Positions 1-9,047 of a stretch of DNA of 46,921 nucleotides are shown in pieces. The position numbers and the translations under genes were made by a program. Origin of the DNA: Algicola sp. (GTDB lineage Bacteria; Pseudomonadota; Gammaproteobacteria; Enterobacterales; Alteromonadaceae). Under the pieces are notes generated by a model. The model was not told the origin of the DNA. It saw only the letters and a program-made list of their open reading frames with translations, and ran no database searches. Where the stretch lies: assembly GCA_013216025.1 (NCBI GenBank), contig JABSOG010000012.1, forward strand, positions 1-46,921, given 5' to 3'. Position 1 is the first letter of the stretch, and each line of letters begins with the position of its first letter.

Positions 1-987
1 AGCGATACCGTGACAGGGGTGATTGCACAACCCGAAGATTCAGAGCAACCAATTGAATTAAAAGCCAAAATGGTGGTTAATGCCACCGGTGCTTGGGCTA
101 GCAAGCTCGACCCAAAAGTGATCATCAGGCCCATCAGGGGCAGCCATATGCTGATACCAAACTGGCGCTTGCCGGTTGGCAGCGTCATGACTTTGCTGCA
201 TCCAAAAGACCGCCGCCCAGTAATGATTTATCCGTGGCAAAATACCACTTTGGTGGGCACCACCGATCCGGATCATGTCGATACATTGGACGTTGAGCCC
301 AAAATGACGCGTGAGGAAATGGATTATCTGTTTGAAGCCATTAATAGTGAGTTTCCCGGCGCGAAGGTGCAAAGGCAAGACGTTATTTCCTCGTACGCTG
401 GTGTCAGGCCAATTGTCTTAGACAAGCCAGTGGATATTTCTAAGTCGGCACTGCATGAAAAGCGGGTGCACAGCCTATTTTGCCAACCCGGGTTTATCAC
501 CGTAACCGGCGGTAAGTTAACAACGTTCAGGGTGATCGCCAATGATGTGATGAAAAAATCGGCGAAAACATTAGGATTGTCGCTGCCTATCGCCGATTTT
601 GTGTTGTTTGATAACGCGCATACAGATGATTGCGATAATACCCGCTCTTATTTAGCGGGTCGTTATGGCCGGTTCATTCGCCAGTTCAAACAACAGTGCG
701 GCGACGAAAAGTCGATGGTCAATAAAATGATGCAACCCGTCAGATACACCAAAACCCTGTGGGCCGAGTTGGTTTTTGCGGTCAAATACGAACAGGTGCA
801 GCACCTTGATGATTTGTTGCTGCGCAGAACCCGGCTCGGCAACGTGTTGCCACAAGGGGGTAGAGCAGAATTGGCTGAAATACAGCAGCTTTGCCAACCC
901 CATATGGATTGGTCTGACCAAAAATGGCAAGTTGAGACCGCGCGTTATCTCGACATTTGGCAACAATTCTACAGTGTGCCCCAGTGA
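1..987 (+). CDS. glpD: FAD-dependent glycerol-3-phosphate dehydrogenase, C-terminal part (5' end outside window)
   Basis: Open frame runs in from the window edge; NATGAWA, RPIRGSHMLIP, TTLVGTTDPDH and GGKLTTFRVIA motifs typical of GlpD-family enzymes; followed by a sugar/glycerol kinase-like gene. Confidence 0.8.
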   Translation, partial: SDTVTGVIAQPEDSEQPIELKAKMVVNATGAWASKLDPKVIIRPIRGSHMLIPNWRLPVGSVMTLLHPKDRRPVMIYPWQNTTLVGTTDPDHVDTLDVEPKMTREEMDYLFEAINSEFPGAKVQRQDVISSYAGVRPIVLDKPVDISKSALHEKRVHSLFCQPGFITVTGGKLTTFRVIANDVMKKSAKTLGLSLPIADFVLFDNAHTDDCDNTRSYLAGRYGRFIRQFKQQCGDEKSMVNKMMQPVRYTKTLWAELVFAVKYEQVQHLDDLLLRRTRLGNVLPQGGRAELAEIQQLCQPHMDWSDQKWQVETARYLDIWQQFYSVPQ

Positions 988-1007
988 TCACCGATGAGTA
1001 AGCAGTT

Positions 1008-2564
1008 ATGAGTGTAAAACCGGGGTATATCCTCACCATAGACAATGGCACCCAAAGCATTCGCGCCATCTTGTTTGATATGAATGGCGAGTTGGTGGCC
1101 AAGGCGAAAATAGAATTGGTGGCTTACTTTTCTAAGCAACCGGGCTGGGCCGAGCAAGAGCCTGATTATTTTTGGCAAAAACTGGGCGAAGTCTGCCACT
1201 TGTTGTGGCAACAGCCGGGTGTCGAAAAAGACAAGATAATGGCAGTATCGTTGACAACTCAGCGCGATACGGTGGTGAACGTCGACAAACTCGGCAAACC
1301 GTTACGCCCCGCGATTCTTTGGCTCGATCAGCGTTTAGCCGACATTCAAAAACCGATGCCATTGCTTTGGCGAGGCATTTTCAGGCTGATTGGTCAGTCC
1401 AGCGCCATCAAATACTTCAGGCGTAAAGCCAAGTCTAACTGGATAGCGCAACATCAGCCCCAAGTCTGGCAAAATACCCACAAGTTTCTCCTGCTTTCTG
1501 GCTTTTTGACTTATAAACTGGTGGGCGAATTTCGTGATTCCGTGGCCTGTACGGTCAGTTACTTACCGTTCAGTTATCGCAAAATGACGTGGGCCAGCCC
1601 GCTTGACTGGAAGTGGTTAACCACCCCAGTAACGCGTGAAATGTTGCCAGATTTGTTCGAACCAGGCCAAGAACTCGGCAAAATCGACGAAGTTGCCGCA
1701 AAACACACCGGCATCCCCTTGGGTTTGCCGTTAATTGCAGCGGCCTCAGACAAAGCCTGCGAAGTGTTGGGTTCGGGTTGTATCTCACCACATATGGCCA
1801 GCTTAAGTTATGGCACGACGGCCACGGTTAACACCAATAACAGTCGTTATATCGAACCTTTGACCTTTATACCGCCTTTTCCTTCGGCGATACCCAAACA
1901 TTACAACTGTGAGGTGATGATTTACCGGGGATTTTGGATGGTTAGCTGGTTCAAACAACAATTTGGTCAGCGCGAGCAGATAAGGGCCAAAGAATTGGGC
2001 GTTTCTCCCGAAAGCCTGTTCGACGAATTGGTCGACGAAGTACCGCCGGGTTCGATGGGCTTAATGTTGCAACCGTACTGGTCGCCGGGCATTCAAAATC
2101 TCGAAGCTAAAGGGGCTATTTTGGGGTTTGGCGATGTGCATACTCGTGCCCATATTTACCGCTCGATTCTTGAGGGTTTGGCTTATGCCTTAAGAGAGGG
2201 CAAAGAAAAACTCGAAAAACGCCAAAAGACCAAAATTACACGGCTGATGGTTTCGGGCGGTGGCTCACAGTCTGACGCCGCGATGCAATTGACAGCCGAT
2301 ATTTTTAACTTGCCCGCAGAGCGTCCGCATACCTTCGAAACATCCGGTCTGGGCGCGGCAATGAATGCAGCGGTGGGCATGGGTGTTTATCAAGGTTACC
2401 AACAAGCTTGCGAACACATGACCCGTAGCACAAAGACTTTTTACCCTAATAAAGATAACGTAAAGTTGTATGACAAACTCTATCATCAGGTGTATTGCAA
2501 GATGTACAAGCAGCTAAAACCTGTGTATCAGAAGATCAAGGAAATTACCGGGTATCCTGAGTAG
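1008..2564 (+). CDS. FGGY-family carbohydrate kinase (glycerol kinase-like)
   Basis: N-terminal ILTIDNGTQSIRAILFD phosphate-binding motif, PAILWLDQR, C-terminal LMVSGGGSQSDAAMQLTADIF; 518 aa; directly downstream of glpD-like gene. Confidence 0.85.
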   Translation: MSVKPGYILTIDNGTQSIRAILFDMNGELVAKAKIELVAYFSKQPGWAEQEPDYFWQKLGEVCHLLWQQPGVEKDKIMAVSLTTQRDTVVNVDKLGKPLRPAILWLDQRLADIQKPMPLLWRGIFRLIGQSSAIKYFRRKAKSNWIAQHQPQVWQNTHKFLLLSGFLTYKLVGEFRDSVACTVSYLPFSYRKMTWASPLDWKWLTTPVTREMLPDLFEPGQELGKIDEVAAKHTGIPLGLPLIAAASDKACEVLGSGCISPHMASLSYGTTATVNTNNSRYIEPLTFIPPFPSAIPKHYNCEVMIYRGFWMVSWFKQQFGQREQIRAKELGVSPESLFDELVDEVPPGSMGLMLQPYWSPGIQNLEAKGAILGFGDVHTRAHIYRSILEGLAYALREGKEKLEKRQKTKITRLMVSGGGSQSDAAMQLTADIFNLPAERPHTFETSGLGAAMNAAVGMGVYQGYQQACEHMTRSTKTFYPNKDNVKLYDKLYHQVYCKMYKQLKPVYQKIKEITGYPE

Positions 2565-2593
2565 CTTCCAATTTGACCGGGTAAAAGATAAAC

Positions 2594-2607
2594 TGACCAT
2601 ATGGTCA
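2594..2607. promoter_or_regulatory. Perfect 14-bp palindrome TGACCATATGGTCA, possible operator
   Basis: Perfect dyad in the short intergenic region about 25-35 nt upstream of the nuclease start codon. Confidence 0.3.
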
Positions 2608-2631
2608 AATAACACAGGTTGAACAGCTAAG

Positions 2632-4461
2632 ATGACAATTATGGTGAAGACGATGACAAATACAACAAACAAACAAACACTGGTTTGCTTGGCGCTTTTG
2701 GCGGCATTCAGTGGCGGCGCACAGGCGCATGGCAATGAGGCGTGCGATTCGACTGCCACTTTGATTTCGAAAATCCAGGGCAGTGGCAAAAGCTCGCCGA
2801 TGGTTGGCCAGCAAGTGACTGTTCGGGCTTTGGTCAGTGCGGTCAAGCCGAATATGGGCGGTTATTATCTGCAAGAAGAAAAGAGCGATTGGGACAATAA
2901 CAGCAAAACATCTGAGGGGATTTTTGTTGCCGACAACGATGCCGTTACCGTTGTTAAGAGCAAGAGCAAGCGTAAACTTCAGGCCGGAGACTTAGTGACG
3001 TTAACAGCCAAAGTCGAAGAGTCACATGATTTTACCCAACTGAGTAAACCCAGTCAGTTTAAAGTGTGTTCGCACGGACATAAAGTGGACGCTGTTACCG
3101 TTAAGTTGCCACTGACCGATAAATATCAGCTGGAAACCGTTGAAGGCATGTTGATTAAACTGCCACAAAACCTAACCATTTCTGACACCTATAGCTTCAG
3201 TCGTTACGGTCAAATGATGTTGTCTAATGGCCGACTATTTTCACCCACCAATATCGCATCGCCCGGCAAAGCGGCCAACAAAGTGGCAGCGGCCAATCGC
3301 TTGAACCAAATCATTATTGATGATTCGAGCACTGAAAAAAATCCCCCGTTGTCGATAGATACCAATCACTCGTTCAGAACTGGCAATCACATCAGTGGCA
3401 TCGAAGGGGTGGTGCATTACAGTTTTGGCAATTACCTGATTGAAACCACAGGGGCAATGGAGTTTCATACCGACAACAAACGCTTAGCCGAGCCACCAAT
3501 CAAAACCAAGGGGCAATTGCGAGTCGCCAGCTTTAATGTACTCAATTACTTTAATGGCAATGGCCCGAAAAAAGAATTCCCGACCAAGCGTGGTGCCAAT
3601 ACGCTGGCTGAGTGCGAACGCCAAACCATTAAAATTGTCGCGGGTAGGAAAGTCTTGAAAGTCGATGTTTTTGGCCTGATGGAGCTAGAAAACGATGGGT
3701 ATGACAAATACAGTGCCATTGTTGAATTGACCGATAAGCTCAATGCGGCAACGGGTGCTAATTACCAAATCGTTCGACCAAAAAGTGACAAACTCGGCGA
3801 TGGGCTAATTGCCGTAGGCATGATTTATGACTCAGCCATGGTTGAACCCGTAGGCACTGCGGCGACCTTAAGCGAATTTCCGTTTAACTTTAAAAGCCGT
3901 CAACCGCTGGCACAGTCTTTTAAAGACAAAAAGTCTGGTGAGACATTTACCGTAGTGGTCAATCACTTTAAATCTAAAGGCAGTTGCCCCAAGGATAAAA
4001 CTGATCCTAACGCCCGTAAAAATGACGGGCAGGCTTGTTGGAACGCCCTGCGAGTCGAGTCTTCACAAAAACTGGCAAAATGGCTCAAATCTAACCCCAC
4101 CGGGAATAACGACAAAGATATTCTGATCATTGGTGACTTAAATGCCAATGTCAAAGAAGACCCCATCACGGCACTTATTGGCGCTGGTTATCAAGATATG
4201 GTGGCAAAATATCAAGGTGAAGAAGCCTATTCTTTTGTTTATAGAGGGCAAGTGGGTTATATAGATCACGCGTTGGCGTCAGTATCAATGGCCGGGCAGA
4301 TTGTGGATGTGGCTGATTGGCACATTAATGCCGATGAAATGCGCTTGACCGATTACAACCTTGAAAACAAATCAGCAACGGCTCAAAAGCGGTTGTTTAA
4401 AGCCGATGCTTTTCGTTCTTCAGATCACGATCCGCTGATCATTGAGTTGTCACTGAAATAA
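2632..4461 (+). CDS. ExeM/NucH-like extracellular endonuclease (OB-fold + endonuclease/exonuclease/phosphatase domain)
   Basis: Signal-peptide-like N-terminus, OB-like region (VGQQVTVRALVSAVKPNMGGYYLQEE), EEP motifs (VASFNVLNYF, FGLMELENDGY, VVNHFKSKG, ILIIGDLNA, YIDHALAS, SSDHDPLIIEL). Confidence 0.85.
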   Translation: MTIMVKTMTNTTNKQTLVCLALLAAFSGGAQAHGNEACDSTATLISKIQGSGKSSPMVGQQVTVRALVSAVKPNMGGYYLQEEKSDWDNNSKTSEGIFVADNDAVTVVKSKSKRKLQAGDLVTLTAKVEESHDFTQLSKPSQFKVCSHGHKVDAVTVKLPLTDKYQLETVEGMLIKLPQNLTISDTYSFSRYGQMMLSNGRLFSPTNIASPGKAANKVAAANRLNQIIIDDSSTEKNPPLSIDTNHSFRTGNHISGIEGVVHYSFGNYLIETTGAMEFHTDNKRLAEPPIKTKGQLRVASFNVLNYFNGNGPKKEFPTKRGANTLAECERQTIKIVAGRKVLKVDVFGLMELENDGYDKYSAIVELTDKLNAATGANYQIVRPKSDKLGDGLIAVGMIYDSAMVEPVGTAATLSEFPFNFKSRQPLAQSFKDKKSGETFTVVVNHFKSKGSCPKDKTDPNARKNDGQACWNALRVESSQKLAKWLKSNPTGNNDKDILIIGDLNANVKEDPITALIGAGYQDMVAKYQGEEAYSFVYRGQVGYIDHALASVSMAGQIVDVADWHINADEMRLTDYNLENKSATAQKRLFKADAFRSSDHDPLIIELSLK

Positions 4462-4861
4462 AGGGTAATGTAAATAAGTTACATAAAGTTAACATTTACG
4501 CTGTCCATGGAGGGACGCCCCATTGTGTAAATACTGTACGCAACCCCAGCAAAGCCCCTGTTGATATAGCCACCGTTAAAGTCAACCGTCATCATCAAAT
4601 TGACCGTTTATCGTATGGATTTTGCCAAAATAGCCCATTGTTACATACTGATTCAAAACTACATATTACAAAAAGCTATGTAATTCAGTATGTTAAGGAT
4701 CGGTTGTTGATTATTAGTAATTTAAATTAACATTTATGTCACATTGTTAAAAAAATTCTGTTAGAATGCCAATCCTAAACGTCACCAAGGTTATATGACT
4801 ATCATTTTGACTAGAAGTACGACAAAAACATTGATTAAGAGATTGGATTGCAGGCTAAGGT

Positions 4862-5497
4862 ATGAACAAATTAATTTGGGGGGTTGTAGGATTATTGGCC
4901 ATATTGGCCGGTAGCGCAAAGGCGACGATAAACGATCTGTTTATCTCAGAGTATGTTGAAGGTCGTGGCTATAATAAAGCCATAGAGTTATATAATGGCA
5001 AAGGCCATACCATTGATTTATCTGAATATCAGCTTGAGTTTTACCTCAACGGTGCCAGCACCGCAAGCTTTTCGATTGAATTGTCGGGTTCACTGACCGC
5101 ATACACCACTTTTGTTATTGCCAACTCATTGGCGGCTTCCGAAATCTTGATTGTGACTGACCAAACCCGCAACGGTATTTGGTTTGATGGTGATGATGTG
5201 GTGACTTTGACCCATAAAAACAAAATAATCGACAGCATTGGTCAGGTCGGCATGGACCCAGGCAATGTTTGGGGCAAGAACGACAGCCAAAATAAAAGGC
5301 GTTCTTTTAAAAATGGCACTGTTCGACGGTTGCCTGAAGTAGAGCAAGCCGATGTAAATATCCTCGATAACGTTGATTTTGACGCACAATGGCAGGGTGT
5401 TGGTGAAGATAACTTCGACGGCCTCGGTTCGTACATCATTCTTGGCAACTTTGCCAGCGACTGCACCGAAGCCGACAAGTTAGAGAGCATCTGTTAA
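4862..5497 (+). CDS. Lamin-tail-domain (LTD) secreted protein
   Basis: Signal peptide then DLFISEYVEGRGYNKAIELYNGKGHTIDLSEYQLEFYLNG, characteristic LTD opening. Confidence 0.75.
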   Translation: MNKLIWGVVGLLAILAGSAKATINDLFISEYVEGRGYNKAIELYNGKGHTIDLSEYQLEFYLNGASTASFSIELSGSLTAYTTFVIANSLAASEILIVTDQTRNGIWFDGDDVVTLTHKNKIIDSIGQVGMDPGNVWGKNDSQNKRRSFKNGTVRRLPEVEQADVNILDNVDFDAQWQGVGEDNFDGLGSYIILGNFASDCTEADKLESIC

Positions 5498-5564
5498 GCG
5501 CGCTGTGTATAGGTGCTTGTTGCCGCCATTCCCTACTTTAATTGGCTTCAAAAGAAAAAAGATC

Positions 5565-5715
5565 TCAACACGGAGCCACGGAGGTTCGGAGAAAGAAAGA
5601 GGAAAAGACCAAAAGATTGAAGGGAAAAGATCGGGTTAGATTATATCGACAGTCATTATGCTTTGCTTTTGTCCTTCTCTTTCTTTCTCCGTCGCTCCGT
5701 GCCTCCGTGTTAAGG
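5565..5715. repeat. Large imperfect inverted repeat (CAACACGGAGCCACGGAG...CTCCGTGCCTCCGTGTTA)
   Basis: Left arm aacacggagccacggaggttcggagaaagaaagagg matches reverse complement of right arm aacacggaggcacggagcgacggagaaagaaagaga; loop about 45-60 nt. Confidence 0.75.
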
Positions 5716-5750
5716 CTTTTGATTTTAAACCCGGAGTGTTTGTCCTCTCG

Positions 5751-7001
5751 TCAACCACCTTGTTCACGCTCTAACCAATAATACGCCAAACTGGTCATCA
5801 ACAAGATGACCATAAACGGCAGACTCACGTACACCACCATATTCCAATCGAGCACAAACAATAACCAGCCTGCCAACAACGAAAACAATCCCTGCGTAAA
5901 AAACAGTAAAAAGTCATTCACTGCCTGCACTTTGTGGTTTTCGCCGGGCAGGTAACTTTGCGCCAGCAACAAGGTGCCGGTCAAAAACAGAAAATTCCAG
6001 CCTATGCCCAACAACAACAACGCCCACCAATAATGCATTAATTCTTTGCCAGCCAGCGCTATCATCGCCACCACAGCAAAGATGATCACGCCTGTCATCA
6101 GCATGTTTTTAAGACCAAGGCGTTTAACCAGCCAAGGGGTAAAAATAGAGGGTAAATACATTGCCGAAATATGGCTTTGGATCACCCATTTGGTATCACC
6201 GAGGCTGTGACCGTCGATTTGGTGCATGCTGATGGGCGTTGCAGTCATGATATAACTCATCAAACTGTAACCGAGCACACTGGTGAGTATGGCGATAATA
6301 AAGATCGGTTGTTTGGCGATGACACCCATTGAACGGGGTTCTGGGTAGGTTTCACCCGCTTGGGTTGAGGTGTCTTTAAATTGGCTCATTAGCATCATGG
6401 CAATCGCGACCATTATCGCTAGGCCCAAAAATGTACCGGCAAAACCTTGGGGTGAACCCAGCCAGTAGCGGGTAACCACCACCAGTTCGGGGCCGAGCCA
6501 AGCGGCAAATACCCCGGCAAACAGCAGGGCTGACAAAACCTTGGTGGTATCATCTTCGCGGACGGCGCTTTCTATCGCGGCAAAACGCAACTGCTGGACA
6601 AAAGCCAGGCTGATACCAAGACACAAACTGGCCCCCACCAACAACCCAAATAGGCTGTACAACGCGGCGAACATCGCTAATATCGAACCCACAATGGAGA
6701 TAGCAAAACCTATCAGTGTGGCGTTACGTCTGCCGAATTTTTTTGCCATCAGCGCAGCGGGTATCGAGGCCAGGCCGATACTTAAAATGATAACGGTTAA
6801 GGGCAGGGTAGACAGGCTGGGGTCGGGGGCTATCTGGCTAGATAAAATACCGCCAATAAAAACCATCACCGGATAGCTCGAAAAGCTCAACGGCTGCACC
6901 ATAAACAGCAGGCAAACGTTTTTTGGCATTTTGAAGATTTTGCGAAGGCCAAAGGTAAACAACAGCAAAGTCACTAAGGTGATAATAAAGGTGGGGGTCA
7001 T
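5751..7001 (-). CDS. Major facilitator superfamily transporter
   Basis: 416 aa, about 12 hydrophobic segments, MFS-like loop AALMAKKFGRRNATLIGF. Confidence 0.75.
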   Translation of the reverse strand: MTPTFIITLVTLLLFTFGLRKIFKMPKNVCLLFMVQPLSFSSYPVMVFIGGILSSQIAPDPSLSTLPLTVIILSIGLASIPAALMAKKFGRRNATLIGFAISIVGSILAMFAALYSLFGLLVGASLCLGISLAFVQQLRFAAIESAVREDDTTKVLSALLFAGVFAAWLGPELVVVTRYWLGSPQGFAGTFLGLAIMVAIAMMLMSQFKDTSTQAGETYPEPRSMGVIAKQPIFIIAILTSVLGYSLMSYIMTATPISMHQIDGHSLGDTKWVIQSHISAMYLPSIFTPWLVKRLGLKNMLMTGVIIFAVVAMIALAGKELMHYWWALLLLGIGWNFLFLTGTLLLAQSYLPGENHKVQAVNDFLLFFTQGLFSLLAGWLLFVLDWNMVVYVSLPFMVILLMTSLAYYWLEREQGG

Positions 7002-7008
7002 AGGTTAC

Positions 7009-7290
7009 CTAGTCGATAGATTGCTGGGGTTGATTGATGAGTGCTTCTTTTTTTGCTTTTGTCAGTTTTTTAATGACGCATTCGCGGCGGCTAGCACCGG
7101 ACCGACCATCAGATTGTTCGTGGTAAACCATTTCGACTGGCTGCCGTGCCCGGGTGTATTTGGCTGCCGATTTGGTTTTGCTGTTATGTTCTTTGACTCT
7201 GCGCTCTACATCGGTTGTGATCCCGGTGTAGAGGCTGTTGTCGGCACAACGTAGGACATAAACGAACCATTGAGACTTGTTTGTGGTCAT
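7009..7290 (-). CDS. GIY-YIG nuclease family protein
   Basis: WFVYVLRCADNSLYTGITTDVERRVKEHNS...KYTRARQPVEMVYHE, canonical GIY-YIG. Confidence 0.92.
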   Translation of the reverse strand: MTTNKSQWFVYVLRCADNSLYTGITTDVERRVKEHNSKTKSAAKYTRARQPVEMVYHEQSDGRSGASRRECVIKKLTKAKKEALINQPQQSID

Positions 7291-7968
7291 TTATTTGCTG
7301 GCTGTTCTTCTGACAATGGCCGCTTGCGCGACGAGCTGACCATTGAGTGATAATTGCAATTGGTCTTGATCATTGAGCGGACCAACCCCTTCGGGTGTGC
7401 CGGTCAGCACCAGATCACCAGCCATCAAGGGTATGTTTTGGCTGATAAACACAATCAAATCAACAATGCCAAACAACATGTTCGCGCTGTTGCCTTTTTG
7501 CCGGGTTTCACCGTTGATGGTCAGCTCAAACTCAATGTCATCGAGCGGTAACAGCGGGTCAAAAGGGATTAAAGACGAAATTGGACAGGCGTTAACAAAG
7601 CTTTTGGCCAGATCCCAAGGGTAACTTTGTTGTTTTAACTCGGTTTGCTTTTCGCGCAGGGTCAAATCTAACGCCATGCCATAGTGACTGATGGCCGCCA
7701 GCGCCTGTTCTGGGCTGGCATGGGTTAAATCGGCCCCGAGCCGGATGACAATTTCGGTTTCATGATCGCAGCGATTGAGACTCAACGGCAATTCAATCTC
7801 TGTGCTAGTCTCGCAAGCCATGGCGCATAAGGTAGAGCGAGCTTTGAGAAAGATCACCGGCTCTTTGGGAATGGGGTTGTTGAGTTCTTTGGCATGGGCG
7901 GCATAATTGCGCCCAACACAATAAATAGTGCCGATGTCTGTTGGCTCAAAACTTGTCTTTGTCATCAC
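7291..7968 (-). CDS. Fumarylacetoacetate hydrolase family protein
   Basis: IYCVGRNYAAHAKELNNPIPKEPVIFLKA, HETEIVIRLG, LVLTGTPEGVGPL motifs. Confidence 0.92.
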   Translation of the reverse strand: MMTKTSFEPTDIGTIYCVGRNYAAHAKELNNPIPKEPVIFLKARSTLCAMACETSTEIELPLSLNRCDHETEIVIRLGADLTHASPEQALAAISHYGMALDLTLREKQTELKQQSYPWDLAKSFVNACPISSLIPFDPLLPLDDIEFELTINGETRQKGNSANMLFGIVDLIVFISQNIPLMAGDLVLTGTPEGVGPLNDQDQLQLSLNGQLVAQAAIVRRTASK

Positions 7969-8057
7969 ATTCCCTAGGCTTGTGGCTTCTGAATCCGGTA
8001 TGAATCAGGTATGGAGCAAGTTATACTATCTGCGAATTTAGATAATGGAAATACCTT

Positions 8058-8453
8058 ATGCAAAAAGTTTTCGCCGCGTTCATGTTATCAACGCTCAGCA
8101 GTGCCTGCATGGCCGATGTGTCAGCCGATAAACGTCAGGAAGTCACGCACCTTTTAGAATTTGTTAAAACCTCCAATTGCATCGTCAACCGTAACGGCGA
8201 TGACTACAAAGGCAAAGATGCCGCCAAACACATCAGCAAAAAGTACAAGTACTACCGTGATGATATAAAAACCAGCGAAGATTTTATTTTGCTTAGTGCC
8301 ACCAAAAGCACGATGTCGGGCAAGATGTACAAAGTTAAGTGTCCAGGCAAGCGCGAACTGACAACCCAAGATTGGTTGCTTGGGGAGTTGAAGGTTTTTC
8401 GAAGTAAGGGGGATTTAGATGCCGAATATAAAACAAAGCGAACTCATCAGTGA
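8058..8453 (+). CDS. DUF5329-like secreted protein
   Basis: Signal peptide; EVTHLLEFVKTSNCIVNRNGDDYKGKDAAKHISKKYKYYRDDIKTSEDFI pattern. Confidence 0.7.
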   Translation: MQKVFAAFMLSTLSSACMADVSADKRQEVTHLLEFVKTSNCIVNRNGDDYKGKDAAKHISKKYKYYRDDIKTSEDFILLSATKSTMSGKMYKVKCPGKRELTTQDWLLGELKVFRSKGDLDAEYKTKRTHQ

Positions 8454-8997
8454 TGAAGATTATTTAAAGGACGAGTTGACCCGTACGGTTAAGCACGAAT
8501 ATGTCGATGGAAAAATATTTGCTATGGTTGGTGCAAGTGCCAATCACGGGCGTATTTCGGGTAACGTTTTTGCCGAGGTACGTGCACACCTAAAAGGTGG
8601 ACCGTGCGAACCCTATATTGCAGATATGAAAGTGAAAACCTCAACCGGCAGTTATCGTTATCCAGATGTTTTGGTGGTTTGTGACAAAGACTTTATCGAA
8701 AATGGTCATGTCACCCAAACACCAGTGATCCTCGTTGAAGTACTGTCTCGCAGCACCCGTAAAACCGATGAACGCGATAAGTTATTGGAATATATCAATA
8801 TCGCCACCCTCAAAGAATACGTCATCATCGAACAAGATGTGGTGGATGTTACGGTTTATCGCAAAAGCGATGACTGGCGGTCAGCCCATTATTTCCTCGG
8901 TGATAATATCCATTTTGAATCCATTGATTTTACCCTGTCAGTTGAAGAGATTTATAACCGGGTTGAGAATGAAGATATGGCTGAATTCTTGGCATAG
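8419..8997 (+). CDS. Uma2 family (PD-(D/E)XK-like) putative nuclease
   Basis: EYVDGKIFAMVGASANHGRISGNVFAEVRAHLKG, YRYPDVLVVCD, TPVILVEVLSRSTRKTDERDKLLEYINIATLKEYVIIEQD. Confidence 0.9.
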   Translation: MPNIKQSELISDEDYLKDELTRTVKHEYVDGKIFAMVGASANHGRISGNVFAEVRAHLKGGPCEPYIADMKVKTSTGSYRYPDVLVVCDKDFIENGHVTQTPVILVEVLSRSTRKTDERDKLLEYINIATLKEYVIIEQDVVDVTVYRKSDDWRSAHYFLGDNIHFESIDFTLSVEEIYNRVENEDMAEFLA

Positions 8998-9047
8998 GGA
9001 GTGGCCTCCACCGAAGTGCAGGCAATGACCACCACATATAGTCTACA

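Noticed and set aside
782-1102. Minus-strand ORFs inside glpD and kinase genes
   Set aside because: Shadow ORFs antisense to well-supported coding genes; same reasoning for the other long antisense ORFs in the track.
4643-4693. Inverted repeat ACATACTGA/TCAGTATGT in the 400-bp AT-rich spacer between the nuclease and LTD genes
   Set aside because: Short arms in AT-rich DNA; may be a weak hairpin but not enough to call a feature.
5542-5781. 79-aa plus-strand ORF in the ORF track
   Set aside because: Lies on the large inverted repeat and overlaps the MFS 3' end; low-complexity KEEKTKRLKGKDR sequence, no RBS.
8419-8997. Uma2 and GIY-YIG genes considered as parts of a defence island
   Set aside because: Isolated single genes among housekeeping functions; no restriction, toxin-antitoxin or phage-defence partners seen.
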